Below, one piece after another: positions 1 to 7,621 of a stretch of DNA of 23,725 nucleotides (its first letter is position 1; each line of letters begins with the position of its first letter). A model generated the notes under the pieces. The model worked only from the letters and a program-made list of their open reading frames with translations, did not search any database and was not told the origin of the DNA. The position numbers and the translations under genes were made by a program. The DNA comes from JAQGJA01 sp965651535. Its GTDB lineage: Bacteria; Pseudomonadota; Alphaproteobacteria; Micavibrionales; SZUA-601. The stretch covers positions 1-23,725 of the forward strand of contig CBFGSX010000008.1 of NCBI GenBank assembly GCA_965651535.1. Reading direction: 5' to 3'.

Positions 1-11
1 GGGGTGAAGGG

Positions 12-968
12 ATGAGGCACAGCCACGGCGTCTCGGACAATATGCGCGTCGCGGTTCTGGCGGGCGGATGGTCGTCCGAGCGCGAGGTGTCGCTGAAATC
101 GGGCGAGGCGGTCGTGGCCGCGCTCAAGAAGCGCAAATACGAAGTGCTGACCATCGACCCGGTGCGCGATTTGACGCGCTTTGCCGCGCAGATTGTTTCC
201 GCGCGTCCCGACGTGATTTTCAACGCGCTGCACGGCACGGGCGGCGAGGACGGCATCATCGCGGGCGCTTTGGAAATGTCGGGCATTCCCTATACGCATT
301 CCGGCGTCAGGCCCAGCGCGATTGCGATGGACAAAAAGCTGACCAAGATGATCGCCGCGCAAAGTGGCGTGACCGTGGCGACCGATAAAATCATCCGCCG
401 CAGCGAATTGAAAAACGGCCATCCCTTGCCGCCGCCTTATGTGGTCAAGCCTGTTGCCGACGGCTCCAGCGTGGGCGTGACCATCGTGCAGAACGATGCC
501 GCCGAAGCGCTCAAGGGCGACCCCGATCAGATCGTCATCGTCGAGCGTTATATTGCGGGTGACGAGCTGACGGTTGCGGTGTTGGAAACGGAAAACGGCC
601 CGCAGGCTTTGGGCGTGACGCGCCTCGAGCCGAAAACGGGTTTCTATGATTATGCCGCGAAATACACGGACGGCCTGACGGTGCATAAAGTGAACCCCGA
701 TCTGCCGCTCAAGATCGAGAACGCGCTCAAGGACGCGGCATTGACGATGCATAAAACTCTGGGTTGTTCCGGAGTCTCGCGCAGCGATTTCCGCTATAAC
801 GACACGGATGGCGCGGTATTCCTCGAGATCAACACGCATCCGGGGATGACGGCGTTGTCGTTGCTGCCGGAACAGGCGGCGGCGAAAAACATTGATTTCG
901 AGACTCTGGTTGTGACAATATTGGATGCAGCGCTGCGACGCTTTGAAAACGCGAAAGAAGCCGCATGA
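12..968 (+). CDS. ddl: D-alanine--D-alanine ligase
   Basis: This cytoplasmic ATP-grasp enzyme joins two D-alanines to make the dipeptide that ends the peptidoglycan stem peptide. The N-terminal domain opens with VAVLAGGWSSEREVSLKSG, the usual Ddl start, and has the HGTGGEDG loop at about residues 75-82. The ATP-grasp core carries the PYVVKPVADGSSVGV strand and loop, and the metal-binding end reads VFLEINTHPGMT. The length of 318 residues is normal. The first ATG (12) has GAAGG too close to it to be a good ribosome site; the ATG at 42 (MRVAVLAGG) fits family starts better but also lacks a Shine-Dalgarno sequence. A TGA at 5-7 may be the stop of an upstream gene, often murB in alphaproteobacteria. 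The stop overlaps the ftsQ start by ATGA, so translation is probably coupled. Identity is confident; the start is not. Confidence 0.95.
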   Translation: MRHSHGVSDNMRVAVLAGGWSSEREVSLKSGEAVVAALKKRKYEVLTIDPVRDLTRFAAQIVSARPDVIFNALHGTGGEDGIIAGALEMSGIPYTHSGVRPSAIAMDKKLTKMIAAQSGVTVATDKIIRRSELKNGHPLPPPYVVKPVADGSSVGVTIVQNDAAEALKGDPDQIVIVERYIAGDELTVAVLETENGPQALGVTRLEPKTGFYDYAAKYTDGLTVHKVNPDLPLKIENALKDAALTMHKTLGCSGVSRSDFRYNDTDGAVFLEINTHPGMTALSLLPEQAAAKNIDFETLVVTILDAALRRFENAKEAA

Positions 969-1828
969 CGAAGAAACGCAAAAAAACCGACGATTACGCC
1001 TCGCGCCAGCTCCGCCAGATCAAACAGCGCGGCGCGCTGCGCCGTTCGACAATTCTGGCACTGATGCTGATTGCGGCTTTGGGCGGGATCGCGTCGCAAT
1101 ACAAGCACTTTGCGAAATGGTCGGCGCAGGGCGAAGAAAAGTTCATCGCATGGAGCGCAGCGCAGGGCTTTACCGTGCAGCAGGTGGACGTTCAGGGTCG
1201 CAACCGCGTGCCGGCGGAATTCATTGTCGAGGCTTTGAAAATCGAACGCGGCGCGCCCATGCTGGCCTATGACATCAACGGTGCGCATGAACGCCTGATG
1301 CAAAATCCGTGGTTCAAATCGGTGCAGATCGAACGCCGTCTGCCGCAGACGATTTTCGTGCGCGTGACCGAGCGCGTGCCCGCCGCGCGCTGGCAGACGG
1401 GCGGCAAGCTGGTTCTGGTCGATGTCGAAGGCGTCATCCTGACGGCGGAAAATCTGGATGCCTATAAACATCTTCCGGTGATTGTCGGTGCCGAAGCGCG
1501 TCACAAAATCGCCGATCTTTTCGCGCTGTTATCCGGTCAACCCGAGATCGCCGCCGAAGCCGTCGCGGCGACATGGGTCGGCAATCGCCGCTGGGATCTG
1601 AAACTGTCCGGCAATATCACGGTGAAACTGCCTGCGACGGATGCGGGCCTTGCGCTGGCGCAGCTGGCGGCGCTTCACCGCGATGAACAAGTTCTGGCGC
1701 GCGACATTACAACGGTGGATTTGCGCCTGCCGGACAAGGCGGTGCTGACGCCCACGACCCGCGCGAATACGCGGCTCGAGCGCCCGGATTTCAGCACCGC
1801 CCCTGATTCCGGAAAACAGAGCATTTAA
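965..1828 (+). CDS. ftsQ: Cell division protein FtsQ
   Basis: FtsQ is a bitopic inner-membrane protein that links early and late divisome proteins by binding FtsB and FtsL in the periplasm. The 287-residue product has a basic cytoplasmic tail (about residues 1-28), one transmembrane helix (about 29-46), and a periplasmic POTRA domain at about 70-140 that begins VQQVDVQGRNRV and includes NPWFKSVQIERRLPQTIFV. The FtsQ beta domain follows with VPAARWQ and LVLVDVEGVIL. The start is set by the ATGA overlap with ddl. The C-terminal tail is polar and looks disordered. Position between ddl and ftsA is the standard order. The identity is confident. Confidence 0.95.
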   Translation: MTKKRKKTDDYASRQLRQIKQRGALRRSTILALMLIAALGGIASQYKHFAKWSAQGEEKFIAWSAAQGFTVQQVDVQGRNRVPAEFIVEALKIERGAPMLAYDINGAHERLMQNPWFKSVQIERRLPQTIFVRVTERVPAARWQTGGKLVLVDVEGVILTAENLDAYKHLPVIVGAEARHKIADLFALLSGQPEIAAEAVAATWVGNRRWDLKLSGNITVKLPATDAGLALAQLAALHRDEQVLARDITTVDLRLPDKAVLTPTTRANTRLERPDFSTAPDSGKQSI

Positions 1829-1835
1829 GCGAAAT

Positions 1836-1943
1836 CACCTCTCCCCTCGCGGGAGAGGTCGGCCACGCGATAGCGTGGTCGGGAGAGGGGGCTCTAATGC
1901 CGTTCACCCTCTCCCCAACCCTCTCCCGTCAAGGGAGAGGGGG
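1836..1943. repeat. CTCTCCC/GGGAGAG palindromic module, copy 1
   Basis: The ftsQ-ftsA gap is almost filled by nested inverted repeats. A 26-base block at 1836-1861 contains CTCTCCC...GGGAGAG. It is followed by a hairpin (CCACGC/GCGTGG, 1863-1878), a GGGAGAGGGG end (1881-1890), and a second palindrome (CTCTCCCGTCAAGGGAGAG, 1921-1939). The 26-base block recurs exactly, inverted, at 16300-16325. Similar elements are frequent in alphaproteobacterial intergenic DNA. No ORF or terminator with a T-run is seen here. It could affect readthrough from ftsQ into ftsA. Confidence 0.8.
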
Positions 1944-1993
1944 TTAATAGGACGCTTAAAGATTCCTTAGAAGATTTGTCGTTCATTGGCGGA

Positions 1994-3253
1994 ATGTCCC
2001 GTTCACGCCTTATGACTCGCCCAAAAACCGGAACCATTGCCGCGCTTGATCTGGGCGGGGCCAAAGTCTGCTGCCTGATTGCCCGTGTTTCGGAAAATGG
2101 CGCGATTCAGGTCACGGGCATCGGCTATCACGAGTCCAAAGGCCTCAAGGCGGGCCGGATCGTCGATATGGATGCGGCGGCGCGGGCCATCGGTCAGGCC
2201 GTGCAGGCCGCCGAGAACATGGCCGGGGAAACCATCCACACGCTTATGGTAAGCGTTTCCGCGACCCAGACCGGATCACACTTAATAAGAGGCGAGGTGG
2301 CGGTCGCGCATGGCGAGGTCACCGAGTCCGACGTGCGCCGGACGCTGGCCTTTGCCCGCGATGTCGAGGTGCCGGGCCAGAGCGAGCTGATCCACGCCAT
2401 TCCCGTGCATTATGTGGTCGACGAGCAGACGGGCATCAAGGACCCGCGCGGGCTGCACGGGCGCAAGCTTATTACCGATATCAACGCCATTACCTTGGGT
2501 TCCAACGCCATCCAGAACATCGAGCGCTGCGTCAACGCCAACCACCTCAGCGTCGAGGGGTTCTGCGTCGATATCTATGCCTCGATGCTGTCCTGTCTGG
2601 TCGAGGACGAGATGGATTTGGGCTGCACCATCATCGATATGGGCGCGGCGACGACCTCGGTCGGCGTCGTGATGGACGGCAGGCTGGTTTTCGCGGATGC
2701 CGTTCCGGTCGGCGGCCAGCACGTGACGCAGGATATTGCCCGGGGGCTTGCCACGCCGCTCAACCATGCCGAGCGACTCAAGACATTGTATGGGCATGCC
2801 ATCCGCAACGCCCGCGACGAAAGCGACATGATCGAAGTGCCCCAGATGGGTGAGGAGGAAAACGGACAGCCGCATATGGTGCCGCGTGCCTTTTTGACGG
2901 GGATCATCCAGCCGCGCCTCGAGGAGACGTTCGAGCTAGTGCGCGCAAGGCTCGAAGCCTCGGGGTTTTCCAGCACGATGGGCCGCCGCGTGGTGCTGAC
3001 GGGCGGCGCGGCGCAGCTGTCGGGCTTGCGCGATCTGGCGGCGCTGATGCTGGACAAGCAGATCCGCGTGGCTTCGCCCCAGCGTATTGCGGGGCTGGCC
3101 GACTCAACCGGAGGCCCGGCCTTTGCCACGCCTTGCGGGCTTTTGATTTATGCCGCCGAACACGGCGACGAGACCCCCGATGTCGCCATTCCGAATATCG
3201 GCGCGGGGAATCTGTTCTCGCGCTTCTCGCAATGGCTGCGCGAGAATTGGTAA
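1994..3253 (+). CDS. ftsA: Cell division protein FtsA
   Basis: FtsA is the actin-like ATPase that anchors FtsZ filaments to the inner membrane. The N-terminal phosphate-1 strand reads TIAALDLGGAKVCCLIA. The 1C/SHS2 region includes GEVAVAHGEVTESDVRR, the second phosphate loop is CTIIDMGAATTSVGVV, and the adenosine motif is VVLTGGAAQLSGL. The C-terminal tail SRFSQWLRENW is the expected membrane-binding amphipathic helix. I prefer the ATG at 1994 (419 residues; MSRSRLMTRPKTG) because it resembles the usual short basic leader. A TTG at 1976 or ATG at 2012 is possible; none has a strong Shine-Dalgarno site. A 165-base repeat-filled gap separates it from ftsQ, and an intrinsic terminator follows it before ftsZ. 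Confidence 0.94.
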   Translation: MSRSRLMTRPKTGTIAALDLGGAKVCCLIARVSENGAIQVTGIGYHESKGLKAGRIVDMDAAARAIGQAVQAAENMAGETIHTLMVSVSATQTGSHLIRGEVAVAHGEVTESDVRRTLAFARDVEVPGQSELIHAIPVHYVVDEQTGIKDPRGLHGRKLITDINAITLGSNAIQNIERCVNANHLSVEGFCVDIYASMLSCLVEDEMDLGCTIIDMGAATTSVGVVMDGRLVFADAVPVGGQHVTQDIARGLATPLNHAERLKTLYGHAIRNARDESDMIEVPQMGEEENGQPHMVPRAFLTGIIQPRLEETFELVRARLEASGFSSTMGRRVVLTGGAAQLSGLRDLAALMLDKQIRVASPQRIAGLADSTGGPAFATPCGLLIYAAEHGDETPDVAIPNIGAGNLFSRFSQWLRENW

Positions 3254-3254
3254 T

Positions 3255-3352
3255 CATCCCCCGATTTGCCGGCGAAGGCCGGCATCCATTCATCAGCATG
3301 ACAATCGATTGTTATGCGGCACGATGGACCCCGGCCTTCGCCGGGGAAACGG
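3255..3352. repeat. REP-like paired hairpin in the ftsA-ftsZ gap
   Basis: Two GC-rich hairpins face each other: GCCGGCGAAGGCCGGC at 3268-3283, followed by ATCC, and CCCCGGCCTTCGCCGGGG at 3329-3346, preceded by GGA. About 45 bases lie between them, including the palindrome CAATCGATTG. The layout (hairpin-ATCC, spacer, GGA-hairpin) matches the elements at 5326, 9350 and 23525, although the hairpin sequences differ. Confidence 0.7.
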
Positions 3353-3379
3353 TTTGATGAAACGATTCATCGACAAGTC

Positions 3380-3408
3380 AAGCCACAGAATCGATCTGTG
3401 GCTTTTTT
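3380..3408 (+). terminator. Intrinsic terminator after ftsA
   Basis: A 10-bp perfect stem (AAGCCACAGA at 3380-3389 with TCTGTGGCTT at 3395-3404) closes a 5-base loop and runs into six Ts. It sits 127 bases after the ftsA stop and 118 bases before ftsZ, so ftsZ probably has its own promoter in the intervening A/T-rich stretch. Confidence 0.85.
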
Positions 3409-3525
3409 GACTCAATGGGTAACAAAAGAATCAAGAAAATGAACAAAAGATGAATTTTCCTCTGGCGCGGGGAATCCAACTCGTTTAATGTTCTATAAAC
3501 CAATTTCTCGGAGGTCTTTCGTCCC

Positions 3526-5214
3526 ATGCTCAATGTCCGTGTTCCCGAAGAAGATTTAGAACTGCGTCCCCGCATCACCGTCGTCGGTGTCGGCGGCGGC
3601 GGCAGCAACGCCGTCAACAACATGATCCGCTCTGAACTGCAAGGCGTCGAATTCCTCGTCTGCAACACGGACGCGCAATCGCTCAAGATGAACCTTGCCG
3701 AACGCAAGCTCCAGCTGGGCTCGGGCGTGACCCGTGGCTTGGGTGCGGGCGCCCGTCCCGATGTGGGCCGGGCCTCTGCCGAAGAGGCACTTGACGAGAT
3801 CATGGGTTATCTCGAAGGCTCGAACATGGTTTTCATCACCGCCGGTATGGGCGGCGGCACTGGTTCCGGTGCGGCTCCCGTTATCGCCCGCGCCGCGCGC
3901 GAAACGGGCATTCTGACGGTCGGCGTCGTGACCAAGCCCTTCCATTTCGAGGGCGCGCACCGTATGCGCCTCGCCGAAAGCGCGATCGAGGAGCTGCAAC
4001 AATATGTCGACACGCTGCTCATTATCCCGAACCAGAATCTGTTCCGTGTCGCCAACGAGAAAACCACTTTCGCCGATGCCTTCAAGATGGCCGACGAAGT
4101 GCTGCACTCGGGCGTGCGCGGCGTGACCGATCTGATGGTTATGCCGGGCCTGATCAATCTCGATTTCGCCGATATCCGCACCGTCATGTCCGAAATGGGC
4201 AAGGCGATGATGGGCACGGGCGAGGCCACGGGCGAGCGTCGCGCGGTCGAAGCCGCCGAAGCCGCCATCAGCAACCCGCTGCTCGAGGATGCCTCGATGC
4301 AGGGTGCGCGCGGCCTGCTGGTCAACATCACGGGCGGCATGGATATGACGTTGTTCGAAGTGGACGAGGCCATGAACCGCATCCGCGACGAGGTTGACCC
4401 GGATGCGAACATCATCTTTGGCTCGACCTTTTCACCGGAACTCGATGGAAAAGTTCGCGTTTCCGTCGTCGCCACGGGTATCGATGTGGCTGTTTCCCAA
4501 ACCGGCCGTACGACCTCGGGTGCCAGCGGTTTTGTCGCCGCCGAGCCTCCGGTGGCCGCTACGCCTTTCGGCGCAGCTAAGCCGATCACGCCGAACCAGT
4601 TTGGTCGTGGCGGTGTCTCTTTGCGTCCTGGCACGGCCCAGACCAACGCCGCCAGCAATCAAGCTGTCCCGCAAGCGAGCCCACGCACAGGCACGACCAA
4701 TGCCCGCGCTTCGGCTGTGGCCGGAAATGCTGCTTTCTTCGGACGCGCCGCCACCGCGCGCCGCATCGAAGAAGCGCAAGCCCCAATGACGGTCGGCGCG
4801 ATCGAGGAACAGACCCAGGACGAGGCCTATGAGGCCGAATCCGCTCCGGTCGAGGCCTCGCGTCAGGTCGCACAACAAATGCAACAGCAGCGCGGCGAGC
4901 GTGACGGCGACAGCTTTATCCCGCCCGCTCCGGTGATGACCGAGCCCAAGCCCATCTCGGCGGCGGCATCGGCTCCGCGTCCTCAACAAGCTCCGGCTCA
5001 GCCGCAAAAACAGCGTCAGGGCGGTTTCTTCGACCGTTTAACGGGGAATCAGCAGAAATCGTCACCCCAGCCGCCGCAACAGGCCTTTGCCGAACCGGAT
5101 CAGGCTCCCGTGCAGCCGACGCTGTCGGTCGATAATTCCGACCGTATGCCGGCCGCGCAAAGCTATGACGACGATCTGGACATTCCGGCCTTCTTAAGAC
5201 GCCAGGCTTCCTAA
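3526..5214 (+). CDS. ftsZ: Cell division protein FtsZ
   Basis: FtsZ is the tubulin-like GTPase that forms the division ring. The globular domain (about residues 15-320) shows GVGGGGSNAVNNM, the tubulin signature GGGTGSG (109-115) and the T7 catalytic loop NLDFAD (211-216). It is followed by a linker of about 225 residues rich in Ala, Gln and Pro. The conserved C-terminal peptide DDDLDIPAFLRRQAS (548-562) is the alphaproteobacterial form that binds FtsA and other tethers. The 562-residue length reflects the long linker, as is common in this class. GGAGG at 3510-3514 supports the ATG at 3526. The gene lies between a terminator at 3380 and one at 5260, so it looks monocistronic. Confidence 0.98.
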   Translation: MLNVRVPEEDLELRPRITVVGVGGGGSNAVNNMIRSELQGVEFLVCNTDAQSLKMNLAERKLQLGSGVTRGLGAGARPDVGRASAEEALDEIMGYLEGSNMVFITAGMGGGTGSGAAPVIARAARETGILTVGVVTKPFHFEGAHRMRLAESAIEELQQYVDTLLIIPNQNLFRVANEKTTFADAFKMADEVLHSGVRGVTDLMVMPGLINLDFADIRTVMSEMGKAMMGTGEATGERRAVEAAEAAISNPLLEDASMQGARGLLVNITGGMDMTLFEVDEAMNRIRDEVDPDANIIFGSTFSPELDGKVRVSVVATGIDVAVSQTGRTTSGASGFVAAEPPVAATPFGAAKPITPNQFGRGGVSLRPGTAQTNAASNQAVPQASPRTGTTNARASAVAGNAAFFGRAATARRIEEAQAPMTVGAIEEQTQDEAYEAESAPVEASRQVAQQMQQQRGERDGDSFIPPAPVMTEPKPISAAASAPRPQQAPAQPQKQRQGGFFDRLTGNQQKSSPQPPQQAFAEPDQAPVQPTLSVDNSDRMPAAQSYDDDLDIPAFLRRQAS

Positions 5215-5224
5215 AGAATATAGA

Positions 5225-5245
5225 CTTCCCCGCGAAAGCGGGGAT
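5225..5245. repeat. Solo REP-like hairpin
   Basis: CTTCCCCGCGAAAGCGGGGATC forms a single CCCCGC/GCGGGG hairpin just after ftsZ. Its core CCGCGAAAGCGG is the same as that in the left hairpin of the element at 23525, so it looks like a half-element of the same family. Confidence 0.65.
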
Positions 5246-5259
5246 CTCGGCAAAATTCA

Positions 5260-5287
5260 AAAGCCCCTTGGAAACGAGGGGCTTTTT
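5260..5287 (+). terminator. Intrinsic terminator after ftsZ
   Basis: AAGCCCCTTG (5261-5270) pairs with CGAGGGGCTT (5275-5284), with one internal mismatch, around a GAAA loop. It is followed by a T-run. It lies 46 bases past the ftsZ stop and should end the ftsZ transcript. Confidence 0.85.
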
Positions 5288-5325
5288 TGTTGATGGTGCT
5301 ATATCTGCTTCAAGCCCACTATTTT

Positions 5326-5404
5326 GTCTTGCCCGCGCAGGCGGGCATCCGGCTTGAAACCTTAAAAAGAATGAGAGCCAGGCCCCCGCCTGCGCGGGGG
5401 TGAC
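5326..5404. repeat. REPIN-like paired hairpin, copy A
   Basis: This element starts GTCTTGCCCGCGCAGGCGGG and ends CCCCCGCCTGCGCGGGGGTG-AC, two hairpins in inverted orientation about 30 bases apart. The outer GTC...GAC ends and the ATCC/GGxCCCC inner edges are shared with the elements at 9350-9426 and 23525-23593. The ftsZ-lpxC gap (5215-5573) holds the solo hairpin, the ftsZ terminator and this element. The rest of the gap (5405-5573) contains no convincing gene and no promoter I would defend. Confidence 0.8.
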
Positions 5405-5573
5405 AGTTTTTTAACAAGATATTTTGGGGCGCGCTGACCGTCCAGAACGGCTATCGCGCCCCGCCGCGACGGCTAAATTAGCATAATAATCAGCCGCATA
5501 GGTGAAAAGCGGTAACACTCCGTCACAAAGCGTGTGTGGGGTTTTGCGGCATGGCGGCGTATATAATAAAGGC

Positions 5574-6419
5574 ATGAAACAAATCACGATCAAAAGGGCG
5601 GTCAACGCCTCGGGTGTGGGGCTTCATTCCGGCAAGAAAGTGACGCTCACCTTGCATCCGGCTCCGGCAGATCACGGCATTGTGTTCCAGCGCCTCGATC
5701 TGGACGGTTGCCCGCGCGTGCCCGCGCTGTGGGATCGTGTTTCTGAATCTCAGCTTTGCACCGTCATCGCCGAAAACAATGCTTCCATCGGCACGGTCGA
5801 GCATCTGATGGCCGCTTTGCGCGCCGCCGCGGTGGACAATGTTCTGGTCACGTTGGACGGCCCCGAAGTGCCGATCATGGACGGCAGCGCCGAGCCTTTC
5901 GCTTTCCTGATTGAATGTGCGGGCCTTGCCGAACAGCAATCGCGCAAGAAATACCTGCATATCCTGAAAACTGTCACGGTTTCCGAGGACGGAAAATCGG
6001 CCAGCTTCGAGCCGTCGGATATTCCGTCCTATGATTTCCTCGTCGATTTCGACCATCCCGCCATCGGCCGCTCGGCCCGCCGCCTGACTCTGGTCAACGG
6101 CAATTTCCTGTCCCAGATTTCGCGCGCGCGCACCTTCGGTTTCGCGCATGAGGTCGAAACTATGCGCTCGAAGGGTCTGGCGCAGGGCGGCTCCTTGGAC
6201 AACGCCATCGTCCTCGACCGCGAGAAAATCCTCAACCAGAACGGGCTGCGTTTCGATGACGAATTCGTCCGCCATAAAATTCTGGACGCGGTCGGCGATC
6301 TGTATCTGGCGGGGATGCCCGTTTTGGGTCATTACCGCGGCGTCAAGGCGGGCCATGCCCTGAATAACAGGCTTTTGCGGGCTGTTTTCGCCGATCCGGC
6401 GAATTATAGAATCGTCTAG
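5574..6419 (+). CDS. lpxC: UDP-3-O-acyl-N-acetylglucosamine deacetylase LpxC
   Basis: LpxC is the zinc enzyme for the first committed step of lipid A synthesis. The start at 5574 gives MKQITIKRAVNASGVGLHSG, matching the family N-terminus; an in-frame GTG at 5502 would add 24 unconserved residues. The zinc ligands are H77 (GTVEHLMAAL), H234 and D238 (FVRHKILDAVGD), and the catalytic H261 lies in GHALNN. E76 and the loop PEVPIMDGSAEPF are intact. The product is 281 residues, shorter than the roughly 305 of E. coli because it ends soon after the last conserved helix. The E. coli C-terminal tail, which is involved in its FtsH-dependent turnover, is therefore largely missing. The upstream ribosome site is weak (AAAGG, close to the ATG). 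Confidence 0.95.
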   Translation: MKQITIKRAVNASGVGLHSGKKVTLTLHPAPADHGIVFQRLDLDGCPRVPALWDRVSESQLCTVIAENNASIGTVEHLMAALRAAAVDNVLVTLDGPEVPIMDGSAEPFAFLIECAGLAEQQSRKKYLHILKTVTVSEDGKSASFEPSDIPSYDFLVDFDHPAIGRSARRLTLVNGNFLSQISRARTFGFAHEVETMRSKGLAQGGSLDNAIVLDREKILNQNGLRFDDEFVRHKILDAVGDLYLAGMPVLGHYRGVKAGHALNNRLLRAVFADPANYRIV

Positions 6420-6428
6420 CCAAAACCG

Positions 6429-6453
6429 TTATCCCCGTTTTCACGGGGATGAC
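6429..6453. repeat. REPIN-like half element
   Basis: ATCCCCGTTTTCACGGGGAT followed by GAC is the same as the right half of the 9350-9426 element, without its left half. It lies 10 bases past the lpxC stop. It may act as an mRNA end-stabilising hairpin. Confidence 0.75.
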
Positions 6454-6469
6454 GACCGGGGAAACCCCC

Positions 6470-6498
6470 TTAATTTCCCCGTTTTCCCGTGCTATGCT
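6470..6498 (+). promoter_or_regulatory. Possible bamD promoter
   Basis: TATGCT at 6493-6498 lies 17 bases downstream of TTAATT (6470-6475). The -10 resembles those seen in alphaproteobacteria, while the -35 is weak. It would start transcription about 20 bases before the bamD ATG. This is a pattern judgement only. Confidence 0.3.
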
Positions 6499-6521
6499 GA
6501 GCCCTGATCCACGAGGGCATC

Positions 6522-7346
6522 ATGAAGCGTTTTCTGACCGTATTTTTCCTTTCCGTGATGCTGGCGGGCTGCGCCGGCAACAAGGATGTCAAATCGACCG
6601 ACAAGCCGGTCGAGGAGCTGTATACCGAGGCACGCAAGGCCTTTGACGCCAAGCAATACCGCACGGCGGCGTCGCTTTACGACGAAGTCGAGCGCCAGCA
6701 CCCCTATTCGCAATGGGCCACCAAGGCGAAACTCATGTCCGCCTATAGCAGCTATCAGGCTGCCGATTACGACCGCACTATCCTTGCCTTCGACAAGTTC
6801 ATCGAGCTGCATCCCGGCCACCCGGATGTCGCCTATGCGTATTACATGAAGGGTATTTCCTATTACGAGCAAATTGTCGATGTCGGCCGCGATCAGGATC
6901 TGACGCGCAAGGCGATGGAGAGCTTCGACGAGGTTATCCGCCGCTTTCCCGAGACGAGCTATGCGCGCGACGCGAAATTCAAAAAAGACCTGACGGTTGA
7001 TCACCTTGCGGGCAAAGAGATGGAGATCGGGCGCTTTTATCTCAAGCGCGCGCAGTATCAGGCGGCTTTGGGCCGCTTCAAGAACGTGGTCGATAATTAC
7101 CAGACCACGACCCATGTCGCCGAGGCGCTGCACCGCATGGTGGAATGTTATACGGCTTTGGGCCTGAACAATGAGGCCGAGCGCACGGCGGCGGTGCTGG
7201 GGCATAATTACCCCGGCAGCGAATGGTATAAATCCAGCTATACGCTGGTGACCAAGGGCGAGACCTATCAGCACAAGAAGAAAAAGAAAGAAGCCGCCAA
7301 CACGGTCGAGAAACTGAAAAACACGGTGACGGACTTATTTGAATAG
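6522..7346 (+). CDS. bamD: Outer membrane assembly lipoprotein BamD
   Basis: BamD is the essential lipoprotein partner of BamA in the beta-barrel assembly machine, on the inner face of the outer membrane. The signal peptide MKRFLTVFFLSVML ends in the lipobox LAGC, with lipidated Cys17. The mature part is built of TPR-like helical repeats: ELYTEARKAFDAKQYRTAA, DRTILAFDKFIELHPGHPD, AYYMKGISYYEQI and GRFYLKRAQYQAALGRF are hallmark BamD segments. The 274-residue length is normal, with a lysine-rich C-terminal tail. ACGAGGG just upstream supports the ATG. The lpxC-bamD-recN-ligA neighbourhood is conserved in alphaproteobacteria. Confidence 0.94.
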   Translation: MKRFLTVFFLSVMLAGCAGNKDVKSTDKPVEELYTEARKAFDAKQYRTAASLYDEVERQHPYSQWATKAKLMSAYSSYQAADYDRTILAFDKFIELHPGHPDVAYAYYMKGISYYEQIVDVGRDQDLTRKAMESFDEVIRRFPETSYARDAKFKKDLTVDHLAGKEMEIGRFYLKRAQYQAALGRFKNVVDNYQTTTHVAEALHRMVECYTALGLNNEAERTAAVLGHNYPGSEWYKSSYTLVTKGETYQHKKKKKEAANTVEKLKNTVTDLFE

Positions 7347-7378
7347 GGGTTAGTTCTTCCAGATTTTATGAGGTGATG

Positions 7379-7477
7379 TTTTGATAAAACAAATCAGACC
7401 ACAGGAGCCGAGCGCCGGACATAGCAGAGCGCTACGTCCAAGCGAAGGCGACGCATGGGCTGTTTGTTTTATCAAAA
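7379..7477. repeat. 99-bp palindromic element with a 15-bp terminal inverted repeat
   Basis: TTTTGATAAAACAAA (7379-7393) is the exact inverse of TTTGTTTTATCAAAA (7463-7477). The stem continues inward as CAG-A-CC / GG-G-CTG with one bulged base. The GC-rich centre holds a second hairpin, GGACATAGC / GCTACGTCC (7418-7440), with one mismatch. The A/T-rich ends contrast with the GC-rich core. It sits between bamD and recN, 32 bases past the bamD stop. No transposase is encoded in it. Confidence 0.75.
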
Positions 7478-7560
7478 CCCCATCGGGGCGCGGTATCTTT
7501 CGGCGCTGGTCGCTCAAACCCCTTGCGATTATGCGCCCGGCTAGTCGCTGCGGGGTTTTC
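7478..7560. other. Structured GC-rich intergenic DNA before recN
   Basis: The stretch runs from the AAAACCCC at the element's right edge (7474-7481) to a complementary GGGGTTTT (7552-7559). A further AAACCCC near 7516 could also pair with that GGGGTTT. A 78-codon open frame (7381-7617) crosses it but reads as low-complexity Arg/Pro/Ser-rich sequence and shows no family resemblance. I see no function beyond potential RNA structure upstream of recN. Confidence 0.4.
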
Positions 7561-7621
7561 GCTTCCCATCATCCGAAATCCAATACGCGCAGCACCCCTA
7601 AAATCTGGAAGAGCTAACCCC

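Noticed and set aside
5562..5567. TATAAT just before lpxC as a -10 box
   Set aside because: No -35 at suitable spacing, and transcription would start at or after the ATG.
5411..5605. 64-codon minus-strand frame upstream of lpxC
   Set aside because: No ribosome site or motif, and it overlaps the lpxC start.
7381..7617. 78-codon open frame between bamD and recN
   Set aside because: It overlaps the palindromic element, begins at a non-ATG codon without a ribosome site and shows no family resemblance.
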